From Oscillospiraceae bacterium (lineage in GTDB: Bacteria; Bacillota; Clostridia; Oscillospirales; Ruminococcaceae), in the NCBI GenBank assembly GCA_022769365.1, contig JALEJO010000012.1:66917-109720 (forward strand): a stretch of DNA of 42,804 nt, written 5' to 3'. The notes beneath the pieces are model-generated. The model saw nothing but the letters and a program-made list of their open reading frames with translations. It was not told where the DNA came from and did no database searches. Below are positions 21,927 through 30,724 of the stretch, piece by piece. Made by a program: the position numbers and the translations under genes. Each line of letters opens with the position of its first letter. Position 1 is the first letter of the stretch.

Positions 21927-23270
21927 ATGGCATTTAATAAAGGTTTTATTTTTGGTACAGCATCAGCTTCCTATCAGGTTGAAGGTGCGTATAATGAAGA
22001 TGGTAAAGGTTTAAGCATCTGGGATGTTTTCAGTAGAGAAACAGGAAATGTTGCACATGGTGAAACAGGCGACGTTGCGTGCGACCATTACCACAGATAC
22101 AAAGAAGATGTTGCAATCCTGAAAAAACTCGGGATTAAAAATTACAGATTTTCTATCAGCTGGACAAGAATCTTCCCTGATGGTACAGGTAAAGTGAATC
22201 CGGCAGGTTTGAAATTCTATTCAGATCTCGTTGATGAACTTCTTGTGAACGGAATTGAGCCTTATGTAACAATTTTTCATTGGGATTATCCTTATGAACT
22301 TTATAAAAAAGGCGGTTGGTTGAATGATGATTCACCTGAATGGTTCCTTGAATATGCAAAAGTTGTCGTTGATGCTTTATCAGACAGAGTAAAGAACTGG
22401 TTTACAATTAATGAACCACAGTGCTTTATAGGTCTTGGTTTCTGGACAGGTGCTCATGCTCCTTTCTTAAAAACATCAGATAGAGATCTTATAATAATGA
22501 CAAGAAATGTTATGCTTGCACATGGTCTTACAGTTAAGTATATCAGAGAGAACGCTAAAACAACTCCTAAGGTAGGTTTTGCACCTATAGGACCTGTTTT
22601 TGTTCCTGAAAATGATACACCTGAAGCTGTTGAAGCTGCAAAAGAAAAGACATTTAAGCTTACAAAACTCAATATGTTTTCAATTTCATGGTGGAGTGAT
22701 CCGATTATACTTGGAAAATTCCCTGAAGAAGCTTATGAACTTTTCGGCGATAAGATGGATATTTTCTCAGAAGAAGATTTCAAAACAATCGCACAGCCGC
22801 TTGACTTTTATGCATCTAACATATACTATAATGATTTTGATCAGCCTGTTGACCCTATGGGATATGAACAGGGGGCTTATATTGGAAGCCCGAGAACAGC
22901 TAACGGCTGGCCTATAACACCTGATGTAATGTATTGGGCACCAAAGTTCTTATATGAACGTTATGGTTTACCTATAATTATTTCAGAAAATGGTATGGCT
23001 GCACTTGACTGGGTAGCACTTGACGGAGGAGTCCACGATCCAAACAGAATTGATTATATGGAAAGATATTTGAATGCACTTGAAAAGGCATCTGATGAAG
23101 TTCCTGTAATAGGTTATTTCTATTGGTCAATCCTTGACAACTATGAATGGAGCTGTGGATATGATATGCGTTTCGGACTTGTTTTTGTGGATTACAGAAC
23201 ACAGGAAAGAACAATTAAAGACTCCGGATATTGGTATTCTGAATATATAAAAAAGAAGACCAATAATTAA
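21927..23270 (+). CDS. bglA: Glycoside hydrolase family 1 beta-glucosidase
   Basis: 447 residues, cytosolic, no signal peptide. GH1 features: FGTASASYQVEGAYNEDGKG at the N terminus, the acid/base Glu163 in TINEPQ, the nucleophile Glu354 in ISENG, and WSILDNYEWSCGYDMRFGLVFVDY at the end. That last segment is of the plain beta-glucosidase type; 6-phospho-beta-glucosidases carry a different sequence there, so the substrate is probably unphosphorylated cellobiose or another beta-glucoside brought in by an ABC system. No transporter or PTS gene is adjacent. Substrate specificity is inferred. Confidence 0.93.
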   Translation: MAFNKGFIFGTASASYQVEGAYNEDGKGLSIWDVFSRETGNVAHGETGDVACDHYHRYKEDVAILKKLGIKNYRFSISWTRIFPDGTGKVNPAGLKFYSDLVDELLVNGIEPYVTIFHWDYPYELYKKGGWLNDDSPEWFLEYAKVVVDALSDRVKNWFTINEPQCFIGLGFWTGAHAPFLKTSDRDLIIMTRNVMLAHGLTVKYIRENAKTTPKVGFAPIGPVFVPENDTPEAVEAAKEKTFKLTKLNMFSISWWSDPIILGKFPEEAYELFGDKMDIFSEEDFKTIAQPLDFYASNIYYNDFDQPVDPMGYEQGAYIGSPRTANGWPITPDVMYWAPKFLYERYGLPIIISENGMAALDWVALDGGVHDPNRIDYMERYLNALEKASDEVPVIGYFYWSILDNYEWSCGYDMRFGLVFVDYRTQERTIKDSGYWYSEYIKKKTNN

Positions 23271-23316
23271 TTAAGCTTTTTTCAATTCTTTTTCTTATAC
23301 CTTTAAAAATCGGGAA

Positions 23317-23345
23317 TTCCACGCTGTGCACGGCGTGGTTTTCTC
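23317..23345 (+). terminator. Probable terminator after bglA
   Basis: CCACGC (23319-23324) and GCGTGG (23333-23338) flank a self-complementary TGTGCACG core, followed by TTTTCT. Confidence 0.7.
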
Positions 23346-23406
23346 GTTATATACGTTTTTTTGCACCGCATTGCCACTTTTACATATAATAAAAAGAGGT
23401 GGTTTA

Positions 23407-23703
23407 ATGGGTGCTGTAATTTTTTATATACTCCTTTTGGCTGTTTCAATTGGAATTTTTGTTTTAACTTATAAAATGGAAAAAGATAATATAAATCAAA
23501 TTAAGGCAGATATAATAATTTATATCGATGACAGCGACGGAAACGCAGAAAAAAAGTTGAAAGAATTTTTTTCACAAAGTTTCTGGTTTAATATGACTGA
23601 AAGTGATTGTATTTTTTTATTTAACGTAACAAAATCACCTGAAACAGAGGAGTTATGCAGATATTATGAGAAAAAATATCCAAATATAAAAATATGGGAA
23701 TAA
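23407..23703 (+). CDS. Small membrane-anchored protein, unknown function
   Basis: 98 residues from the ATG at 23407, which follows AGAGGTGG; longer in-frame starts run into the bglA terminator. One N-terminal membrane helix (about residues 2-22) precedes a mixed domain with SDGNAEKKLKEFFSQSFW and YYEKKYPNIKIW. No family is recognised. It sits alone between bglA and recD2, each with its own signals. Confidence 0.6.
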   Translation: MGAVIFYILLLAVSIGIFVLTYKMEKDNINQIKADIIIYIDDSDGNAEKKLKEFFSQSFWFNMTESDCIFLFNVTKSPETEELCRYYEKKYPNIKIWE

Positions 23704-23708
23704 ATCAG

Positions 23709-23737
23709 TTGATTTTTTCGCAAAAATATAGTATAAT
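23709..23737 (+). promoter_or_regulatory. Promoter of the recD2 operon
   Basis: TTGATT (23709-23714), a 17-base spacer and TATAAT (23732-23737), 36 bases before the recD2 start. Confidence 0.78.
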
Positions 23738-23773
23738 GTAAAGTGAGAAATTTTTGAAAGAGAGGACGATATT

Positions 23774-26008
23774 ATGCCTGAAGAAGAAAAAAGAAATCTT
23801 CATATAGAGGGAACTGTTGAAAATGTACTTTACAGAAATGAACTCAACGGCTATATTGTCCTTGACCTTAATTCAAATGATACTCTTATAACTGTTACAG
23901 GTGAACTTGGTGATATTGAAGAGGGCGAACAGCTTTGTCTTGAAGGCTGGTATGAGGAACATATACGTTTCGGAACACAATTTCACGCAGTTTACTGTGA
24001 AAGAAAATTTCCCGAATCACTGTCAAATATAAGAAAATATCTTGAAAGCGGTGTCATTAAGGGAATAGGTCCTGCAATGGCTAAAAAAATTGTTGATGTT
24101 TTCGGAACAGATACCTTGAGAATTATGGAACAGGAACCCGAAAAATTAACGATGGTAAAGGGAATTTCACCTAAAAAATGTGATGATATTGCAAATGAAG
24201 CGAAAAAACTTTTTGCACTTCGTTCGATAAGTACGTTTCTTTCGGAATATAAAATACGTTCGCAATACGCAATGAGAGCATTTCAGGCTTTCGGTTGTGA
24301 TGCTCTTTTGATGATAAAAGAAAATCCGTATATACTTTGTGATGATTCGGTTGAACTTGATTTTTTTAAGGTTGAACCCATTGCAAAAGATATGAAAATA
24401 CCAATAAATTCCGATAAAAGAATACTTGCTGCAATAAAAAGTATTTTAAAGAGAAATACTTACGAAGGACATACCTGTCTGCCGCTTGAAAGTGTGCAGA
24501 AAATTGCGGCATCAAAGCTTGATATTGCTGAATCTGATTTTTACGATACATATAATGATTCATTAAAAGAACAGAAACTTTATCAGATAGTTATTGATGA
24601 TATTGAATATGTTTATCTTCCTGAATATTATTTAGCCGAAATATTTATTGCCGACAGAATACAGGTTTTAATTGACTTTCAAAATCCTAAAACAATAGAT
24701 TTAAAATCTGTTATAGATAAAGAACAGGAACAAGAAGGTATTGTTTACGATGACGTTCAGCGTGAAGCGATAACAGCGGCACTTTCAAAAAATGTTATGA
24801 TTATAACAGGCGGACCCGGCACAGGTAAAACAACAACTCTTAATGCAATTATTTCGATATATAAAAAGAAAGGCTTTACCGTTATGATCGCAGCACCAAC
24901 AGGAAGAGCTGCCAAAAGAATATCAGATCTAACTGGGTATAATGCAAAGACTATTCATCGTCTGCTTGAAGTTGAATTTGATAAGTCAGGCAGATTGTCT
25001 TTCAAACACAACGAGAGAGACCCTCTGCAATGCGATGTGCTTATACTTGACGAAATGTCTATGGTTGACACACTGCTCTTTGAAAAGCTTCTGAGGGCTG
25101 TCAGAATGGGTTGTAAAATAATAATGGTTGGAGATGTCAGTCAGCTTCCGTCAGTTGGTGCAGGAAATCTTTTAAAAGACCTTATAACAAGCGAAAAAGT
25201 TCCTTATGTTTCGCTTCAAAAGATTTTCAGACAGTCACAGCAAAGCCTTATAGTTACCAATGCACATAGGATTTTGAATGGAGAAAATCCTGTTTTAGAT
25301 AATAAAAAAGGAGATTTTTTCTTTTTTCAGCGTCTTGATGCAAAGCAGGCATCGGAACTTATAATTGAACTTGCAAGCAAGCGTCTGCCAAAGGCGTACG
25401 GCTATTCAAGCGTTGATGATATTCAGATAATAACACCAACAAGAAAAGGTCAGCTTGGTGTTCAGGAGATGAACAAGGCACTTCAGGAAGTAATCAATCC
25501 TCCGTCGCATTTAAAACCTGAAATAAAAACCGTTATGTATACTTTCCGTGAGGGCGACAAAGTTATGCAGACAAAAAACAATTACGATATATTGTGGAAA
25601 AAAGGCGGAGAAACAGGCAAAGGCGTTTTCAATGGTGATATTGGAAAAATAATTTCAATAGATAAAAAACAGCATATTGTTTCAATAGATTTTGATGGCA
25701 GAATAGTTCCTTATCCGCTTCAGTTTTTGCCGCAGGTCGAACTTGCATATGCAATAACGGTTCATAAAAGTCAGGGTAGTGAATTTGATGTTGTTATTAT
25801 ACCTGTACTTGATTCTTATGAAAAATTATGTGACAGAAATCTTTTGTATACAGCCATAACAAGAGCTAAAAAAATGCTTATTCTTGTGGGTTCACAAAAT
25901 GAAATATTTAAAATGGCATCAAATGTGAAAAAGCAAAAAAGATTTACTTGCCAGAGATATATTCTTGAGAAGGGTTCAAATGCAGTTGAAATGGAGATTG
26001 ATATATAA
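23774..26008 (+). CDS. recD2: ATP-dependent DNA helicase RecD2
   Basis: 744 residues of the RecBC-independent RecD2/RecD-like type. An N-terminal OB-like region and helix-hairpin-helix segments (GVIKGIGPAMAKKIVDVFG, LTMVKGISPKKCDDIA) come first. The SF1B helicase core follows: Walker A GGPGTGKTTT near residue 347, Walker B LILDEMSMVD, motif III GDVSQLPSVG and motif V/VI YAITVHKSQGSEF and LLYTAITRAKK. Such helicases act 5'-3' in repair and replication fork maintenance. Its end overlaps comFC by 29 bases. Confidence 0.94.
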   Translation: MPEEEKRNLHIEGTVENVLYRNELNGYIVLDLNSNDTLITVTGELGDIEEGEQLCLEGWYEEHIRFGTQFHAVYCERKFPESLSNIRKYLESGVIKGIGPAMAKKIVDVFGTDTLRIMEQEPEKLTMVKGISPKKCDDIANEAKKLFALRSISTFLSEYKIRSQYAMRAFQAFGCDALLMIKENPYILCDDSVELDFFKVEPIAKDMKIPINSDKRILAAIKSILKRNTYEGHTCLPLESVQKIAASKLDIAESDFYDTYNDSLKEQKLYQIVIDDIEYVYLPEYYLAEIFIADRIQVLIDFQNPKTIDLKSVIDKEQEQEGIVYDDVQREAITAALSKNVMIITGGPGTGKTTTLNAIISIYKKKGFTVMIAAPTGRAAKRISDLTGYNAKTIHRLLEVEFDKSGRLSFKHNERDPLQCDVLILDEMSMVDTLLFEKLLRAVRMGCKIIMVGDVSQLPSVGAGNLLKDLITSEKVPYVSLQKIFRQSQQSLIVTNAHRILNGENPVLDNKKGDFFFFQRLDAKQASELIIELASKRLPKAYGYSSVDDIQIITPTRKGQLGVQEMNKALQEVINPPSHLKPEIKTVMYTFREGDKVMQTKNNYDILWKKGGETGKGVFNGDIGKIISIDKKQHIVSIDFDGRIVPYPLQFLPQVELAYAITVHKSQGSEFDVVIIPVLDSYEKLCDRNLLYTAITRAKKMLILVGSQNEIFKMASNVKKQKRFTCQRYILEKGSNAVEMEIDI

Positions 26009-26696
26009 ATATGCGGCGGACCTTATATACACAAACAGATGTCCGTGTTGTAATGAATTTATAAAATGGAATGAACTTATCTGCGAAAAATGCAGAAAAG
26101 AACTTATTCCAGACGAGGCTGAAAGGTGTCCGAAATGTCATAAACTTATTGATTCATGCATTTGTTCGCTTGGTACTGAATTTGATAAAGTATTTTTTGT
26201 TACTGATTATTCAGGTGCTGCAAAACAAGGAATATACAGCCTGAAAGATTCCTGCGGTCTTAATTTTGCTGAATACTGCGGAAAAGAACTCGGCAGAAAA
26301 ATCCTTGAAGAAAAATATTTCCATGCGGATTATATTATTCCTGTTCCTATGCGAAAAAAGAAAAAATATCAGCGTGGATATAATCAGGCGGAAAAAATTG
26401 CAGAAGCAATAAGAGATGTTACAGGTGTGCCTTTAAATAAAAATATTGTTTATAAAAATAAAAAAGTCAAAGATGTTACTCAGCATTCTCTTGGTGCAAA
26501 AGACAGACTTGAAAATGCTGAAAAAATATATAAAATAAAAGATGTTGATTTAACAGGAAAAAATATCATTATCTGCGATGATGTTATGACAACAGGAAGC
26601 ACAATAAACACCATAAGCAGACTTTTAAAAGAGAATGGTGCGGAAAAAATATATGCAGCAGTTATTGCTGTAACAAATAAAAGAAAAGAGGAATGA
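25980..26696 (+). CDS. comFC: ComF/GntX-family phosphoribosyltransferase-like protein
   Basis: 238 residues. A zinc ribbon with four CXXC-type pairs lies at the N terminus (CPCC, CEKC, CPKC, CIC). A type I phosphoribosyltransferase domain follows, with QRGYNQAEKIAEAI and the PRPP loop IIICDDVMTTGSTI. Members are required for DNA uptake in competent bacteria, though many non-competent Clostridia carry them. The ATG at 25980, inside the recD2 end, has AGAAGGG upstream. The two genes are coupled. Confidence 0.92.
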   Translation: MQLKWRLIYKYAADLIYTNRCPCCNEFIKWNELICEKCRKELIPDEAERCPKCHKLIDSCICSLGTEFDKVFFVTDYSGAAKQGIYSLKDSCGLNFAEYCGKELGRKILEEKYFHADYIIPVPMRKKKKYQRGYNQAEKIAEAIRDVTGVPLNKNIVYKNKKVKDVTQHSLGAKDRLENAEKIYKIKDVDLTGKNIIICDDVMTTGSTINTISRLLKENGAEKIYAAVIAVTNKRKEE

Positions 26697-26700
26697 TAAA

Positions 26701-27723
26701 ATGGGAGCAACAGATATAGGAATAGATCTTGGAACTTCAAATATTGTAATGGCGATGGGTAAAAAAGGTGTTGTACTTAGTGAACCATCTGTTATAGCAT
26801 ATAATACCAAAACAGAAAAAGTAATAGCTGTGGGACAAGATGCATATAATATGATAGGAAAGAATCCTGAATATATTGAAATAGTAAGACCATTATCATG
26901 CGGAGTTATTTCAGATGATGAAATGACACAGTGTCTTATCAAAGAATTTATATATAAGGTAACAGGAAAACAGCTTGTAAAACCTCGTATTGTTATATGT
27001 GTTCCGTCATTTATTACTGATGTTGAAAAGAGAGCAGTTGTTGAAGCTGCAATGGGTGCAGGTTCAAGAAAAGCATATTTAATTGATGAACCAATTGCCG
27101 CAATGATAGGTGCAGGTGTTGACATTGCAAAAGCAAAAGGTCATATGGTTGTCGATATAGGCGGCGGCACAACTGATGTTGCAATAGTTTCGATGAACGG
27201 ACTTGTTACCTCAAAGTCGGTAAAAACAGCAGGAAACAGAATAGATGAAGCTATAATACGATATATTCAGAGCAAATACAAGCTTCTTATTGGTCAGCAG
27301 ACAGCAGAAAAGATAAAGATAGAGCATACAAATTTATATACACCGACAGGTGACAAAAAAATTGTTGTAAGCGGAAGAAATCTTTTAAGAGGCTTGCCTG
27401 AAAAAATTTACATTTCCGAAAATGAATTGTTTACTGCAATGGAAGCGGAAATATTTGATATTATGGAAGTTATAAGAGAAGTTCTTGAAGAAACTCCACC
27501 TGAACTCGTTGGCGATATTTATGAAAACGGAGTTCTTTTAACAGGCGGCGGTGCATTGCTTGGCGGTTTCAAGGAACTTATAAGAAGAACCTTAGGTGTT
27601 AAGGCAGTCGTTGCAGATGATGCGATAAACTGCGTTGCAAAGGGAACAGTTATAGCTTTCAGAAAAATAAACAATCTCCTTGAAGGAATGGAAAACATTG
27701 CGGTTTATCAGTATCATTATTGA
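26701..27723 (+). CDS. mreB: MreB/Mbl-family actin-like cell-shape protein
   Basis: 340 residues with the actin-fold nucleotide motifs: IGIDLGTSNIVMA (phosphate 1), DIGGGTTDVAIVS (phosphate 2) and LLTGGGALLGGFKELI (adenosine), plus EPIAAMIGAG and KIEHTNLY. It polymerises under the membrane to direct peptidoglycan synthesis. No mreC/mreD follow, so it is probably an additional Mbl-like paralogue rather than the main mreBCD gene. It follows comFC by four bases, in the same operon. Confidence 0.92.
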   Translation: MGATDIGIDLGTSNIVMAMGKKGVVLSEPSVIAYNTKTEKVIAVGQDAYNMIGKNPEYIEIVRPLSCGVISDDEMTQCLIKEFIYKVTGKQLVKPRIVICVPSFITDVEKRAVVEAAMGAGSRKAYLIDEPIAAMIGAGVDIAKAKGHMVVDIGGGTTDVAIVSMNGLVTSKSVKTAGNRIDEAIIRYIQSKYKLLIGQQTAEKIKIEHTNLYTPTGDKKIVVSGRNLLRGLPEKIYISENELFTAMEAEIFDIMEVIREVLEETPPELVGDIYENGVLLTGGGALLGGFKELIRRTLGVKAVVADDAINCVAKGTVIAFRKINNLLEGMENIAVYQYHY

Positions 27724-27747
27724 TATACAGAAAGGAAGTTTAACATT

Positions 27748-28734
27748 ATGGAAAAGATGATGGTATATAATCTTCGTGAATTTGATGAAAGAGAATTTTT
27801 TACAAAATACGGAAAAGAATGCGGTTTTGAAATAGTTTCAACATCGGATTCGCCGTCACTTGAAAATGCATATCTTGCGAAAGACTGCAAATATGTCAAC
27901 ATCATAACAACACCGATAAATGAAGAACTTATGAAAAAGTTTGCCGAAAATGGTATGAAATATCTTGTTACACGAACTATCGGATATGACCATATCGACC
28001 TTGAAGCGGCAAAAAAATATGGTGTAAAAGTTGCAAATGCACCATATGGTCCTGATGGTGTTGCAGAATATTCAATAATGATGATGCTTATGTGCATAAG
28101 AAATATGAAGTCAATAATGCACAGATTTATGGGGCAGGATTTTACTTTAAAAGGACTCATAGGTGGAGAACTTTCTTCTATGACAGTCGGAGTTATCGGC
28201 ACAGGAAGAATAGGTGCGAGAGTTTGCGAAATGCTTTCGGGATTTGGCTGTAAAGTTCTTGCATATTCTGAATTTAAAAGTGAAAAAGCGGAAAAATATG
28301 CTGAATATGTTGATTATGAAACACTTCTTAAAAATTCAGACGTTATAACTTTACACGTTCCGCTTACAGAAAAAACTCAGCATATGATTGGAAAAAAAGA
28401 AACTGAACTTATGAAAAATGGTGTTGTTATAGTCAATACTGCAAGAGGTGCATTGATTGATACAGAAGCGGCTGTTTCGGCACTTAAATCAGGAAAAATT
28501 GGTGCAATGGGACTTGATGTTGTTGAAAATGAGTCATCACTTTTCTATTATGATTTAAGAGAAGAAATAATCGACCACGAAGGACTTTATATGCTTCGCA
28601 GTTTTCCAAATGTTATAATGTCGCACCATATGGCTTTTTATACAAGACAAGCTGTTGAAACTATGGTTGCAGTTTCAATGAAAGGTGCGGAAGCTGATAA
28701 AAACGGCGAAAAAAATAACTGGCAGGTAAATTAA
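27748..28734 (+). CDS. D-2-hydroxyacid dehydrogenase (D-lactate dehydrogenase/VanH-like)
   Basis: 328 residues. The NAD-binding domain shows VGVIGTGRIGARVCEML, then NTARGALIDTEAAVSAL with the catalytic Arg nearby, the Glu in GLDVVENE and the catalytic His in MSHHMAFYTRQAVETM. This is the D-lactate dehydrogenase branch of the family. It probably interconverts pyruvate and D-lactate; a VanH-like cell-wall role is not supported since no D-Ala-D-Lac ligase gene is near. GAAAGGAAG precedes the start. Confidence 0.88.
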   Translation: MEKMMVYNLREFDEREFFTKYGKECGFEIVSTSDSPSLENAYLAKDCKYVNIITTPINEELMKKFAENGMKYLVTRTIGYDHIDLEAAKKYGVKVANAPYGPDGVAEYSIMMMLMCIRNMKSIMHRFMGQDFTLKGLIGGELSSMTVGVIGTGRIGARVCEMLSGFGCKVLAYSEFKSEKAEKYAEYVDYETLLKNSDVITLHVPLTEKTQHMIGKKETELMKNGVVIVNTARGALIDTEAAVSALKSGKIGAMGLDVVENESSLFYYDLREEIIDHEGLYMLRSFPNVIMSHHMAFYTRQAVETMVAVSMKGAEADKNGEKNNWQVN

Positions 28735-28735
28735 T

Positions 28736-29149
28736 TTGATTAAGGAAATAAACAAAGATGTGTTTTTTCTTTCGCAAAAATGCGAAGATATGACGCAGGA
28801 AGATTCATATATGATACAAGACCTTAAAGACACATATGAAAGTAATATTGAAATATGTGTCGGAATGGCGGCAAATATGATAGGCTATAAGAAAAATATG
28901 ATTATAGCCAATACATCAAAAGGCATAAAAATAATGCTTAATCCTGTTATTGAAAAAACATATGGAAATAAATATAAAACAAAAGAGGGTTGTCTTTCAC
29001 ACGACGGAGAAAGAGAAACTGAAAGATATGAGAAAATAAAAGTTTCATATCTTGATGAAAATTTCAAAAAACGCATAGGAACATTTTCGGATTTTGATGC
29101 ACAGATAATACAACACGAAATTGACCATTGCGGCGGTATAATAATATGA
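28736..29149 (+). CDS. Peptide deformylase-like protein (Gln to Met in motif 1)
   Basis: 137 residues starting at a TTG one base after the previous stop codon, probably by coupling. Motif 2 EGCLS and the metal-binding motif 3 QHEIDH are intact. Motif 1 is CVGMAANMIG instead of GxGxAAxQ, so the active-site Gln is Met. A short Firmicute subfamily with this same CVGMAANMIG segment is, as far as I recall, annotated as deformylase in streptococci, and the metal site is complete. Whether it deformylates nascent chains is uncertain; a housekeeping def gene probably lies elsewhere. Confidence 0.85.
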   Translation: MIKEINKDVFFLSQKCEDMTQEDSYMIQDLKDTYESNIEICVGMAANMIGYKKNMIIANTSKGIKIMLNPVIEKTYGNKYKTKEGCLSHDGERETERYEKIKVSYLDENFKKRIGTFSDFDAQIIQHEIDHCGGIII

Positions 29150-29772
29150 GTGAATTTGAAATTTTATATAAAGATAAAAATGTTGTTGTGTGCATAAAGC
29201 CTTCAGGAGTTTCATCTCAGACAGACGGAGATGAAAAGAATATGCAGGATTTTTTTGAAGAAAAAATCTATTGTGTTCACAGACTTGACAGGGAAGTTTC
29301 AGGAGTTATGGTTTATGCATTGAATCAAAAATCGGCGGCTGAACTTTCAAGACAAATTCAAAACGGAACATTTGAAAAGGAATATGCGGCAATTGTGCAT
29401 GGAAAACCTGTTGAAAACGAAGGGATTTTTGAAGATATTCTTTTTAAAGACTCAAGAAAAAACAAAAGTTTTGTTGTTAAGCGTGAAAGAAAAGGAACTA
29501 AAAAAGCAAAGCTTTCATATAAAATTATATCTTCAAAAAATGAACTGACGCTTGTTGAAATAAAGCTTTATACAGGCAGAACCCATCAGATAAGAGTGCA
29601 ATTTGCATCAAGAAAAATGCCGCTTTTTGCCGACAAAAAATATGGCGGAAAAGACAGCGGAAAAATTGCACTTTTTTCAAAAAAGATAAAATTCAATAAT
29701 ATTAAAACAGGTGAACCAATGGAATTTTCACATAGTTTACCAAAAGAATTTCCTTGGGACATTTTTGAATAA
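29146..29772 (+). CDS. RluA-family pseudouridine synthase, short form
   Basis: 208 residues, without an S4 RNA-binding domain. The catalytic motif HRLDREVSGVMV carries the essential Asp; KPSGVSSQ near the N terminus and LYTGRTHQIRVQFA are the other family signatures. It isomerises uridine in rRNA or tRNA; the target site cannot be told from the sequence. The ATG at 29146 overlaps the preceding stop codon (ATGA). The last gene of the recD2 operon. Confidence 0.92.
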   Translation: MSEFEILYKDKNVVVCIKPSGVSSQTDGDEKNMQDFFEEKIYCVHRLDREVSGVMVYALNQKSAAELSRQIQNGTFEKEYAAIVHGKPVENEGIFEDILFKDSRKNKSFVVKRERKGTKKAKLSYKIISSKNELTLVEIKLYTGRTHQIRVQFASRKMPLFADKKYGGKDSGKIALFSKKIKFNNIKTGEPMEFSHSLPKEFPWDIFE

Positions 29773-29773
29773 C

Positions 29774-29806
29774 AAAAGCAGGCAGATAAATCTGCCTGCT
29801 TTTTTA
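29774..29806. terminator. Terminator after the recD2 operon
   Basis: AAAAGCAGGCAGA (29774-29786) and TCTGCCTGCTTTT (29791-29803) form a perfect 13-bp stem with a four-base loop and T-tract; A-run on the other side makes it usable by the convergent dockerin gene. Confidence 0.95.
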
Positions 29807-29830
29807 TTTCATATTTTTATAAGACATTAA

Positions 29831-30550
29831 TCATTCGCCCATAATCAATGCGGCATATTCACAAATAATTGCAACTGCATCTTTTGCATCTACAGCACCG
29901 TCTTTGTTATAATCACCATATTCAGCGATCCACTGGTAATTTTCAACTTTGCTTTCTTCTGAAGTAAGTGAAGCGGCATAATATTTAAGTACAGCAACTG
30001 CGTCCTTTGAGTCTATCTGCTTATCACCATTTACATCACCGAGAGACGGCTCTGGATCAGGTTCAGGAACTACTTCAACAGGATGAGCCTTGTCATATGC
30101 TATTTCTATTGCTTTGCGATATGCCGCAGCTCTGTTAGTGTCAATAGTTTTATAATACTCATCAACAGCATCAATATCAAAATCGCCTGTGTAACCAAAA
30201 TGCTTATCTGCATCATATTCAAGAATGTAGACAACATCTCTTGTATCAAGGTAGCCGTCTTTGTTTAAATCAAGAGATTCAGCTTTAGCATCATCTATCT
30301 TATTTTCGTCCTTGATGATTTTTGTTAATTCGGCTCTGTGAGCATCAATATCTTTTTCTTCAAAGTTCGGTCTTTTTGTTATAACAACTGCATAAGCGTG
30401 CTGAAAATCGAAAGCATCATTGTAATCAACTACGCCATCACCATTGAAATCACCCTTTAAATATGTTTCTTCAGCGTTTGCGGTTACAGTAGCTGTGCCA
30501 ACTGATGCAATCATTGTAATTGCAGAAACTAATGAAATTATCTTTTTCAT
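29831..30550 (-). CDS. Secreted protein with two dockerin-type calcium-binding pairs
   Basis: 239 residues from the ATG at 30550 (AAAGGTGAT just upstream). A signal peptide (about 1-27, ending TVTANA) leads to four dockerin-like loops of the D-x-N-x-D-G-x-x-D-x-x-D type: residues 33-45, 93-105, 171-183 and 212-224. The first two are separated by a charged helical stretch. A Pro-rich linker (about 159-168) precedes the second pair, which has the classic GDVNGD ... SKDAVAVLKYYAA form. There is no catalytic domain. It may be an adaptor binding cohesins of a cellulosome or amylosome, with the N-terminal pair more diverged. Cohesin partners are outside the window. Confidence 0.88.
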   Translation of the reverse strand: MKKIISLVSAITMIASVGTATVTANAEETYLKGDFNGDGVVDYNDAFDFQHAYAVVITKRPNFEEKDIDAHRAELTKIIKDENKIDDAKAESLDLNKDGYLDTRDVVYILEYDADKHFGYTGDFDIDAVDEYYKTIDTNRAAAYRKAIEIAYDKAHPVEVVPEPDPEPSLGDVNGDKQIDSKDAVAVLKYYAASLTSEESKVENYQWIAEYGDYNKDGAVDAKDAVAIICEYAALIMGE

Positions 30551-30620
30551 ATGCATCACCTTTTCCTTTAAATTTATTTTCTTTTACCAAATGCAGGGTA
30601 TTTGCCTAACCCTTGTATAT

Positions 30621-30649
30621 ATTGTAAACCTTACACGAAAAAATGTCAA
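30621..30649 (-). promoter_or_regulatory. Promoter of the dockerin protein gene
   Basis: On the minus strand TTGACA (30649-30644), a 17-base spacer and TACAAT (30626-30621). The leader after it contains AGGGT ... ACCCT, a small hairpin of unknown meaning. Confidence 0.82.
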
Positions 30650-30677
30650 TAGTTTTTTTTTTTTTGTTACAATAACC

Positions 30678-30712
30678 AAAAGCAGACAGAAAATCCTGTC
30701 TGCTTTTATTTT
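30678..30712 (-). terminator. Terminator after pyk
   Basis: AAAAGCAGACAG and CTGTCTGCTTTT form a 12-bp stem around a short loop, 13 bases past the pyk stop codon. A long T-run (about 30651-30664) lies beyond on the plus strand. Confidence 0.85.
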
Positions 30713-30724
30713 TATTGTATATAA

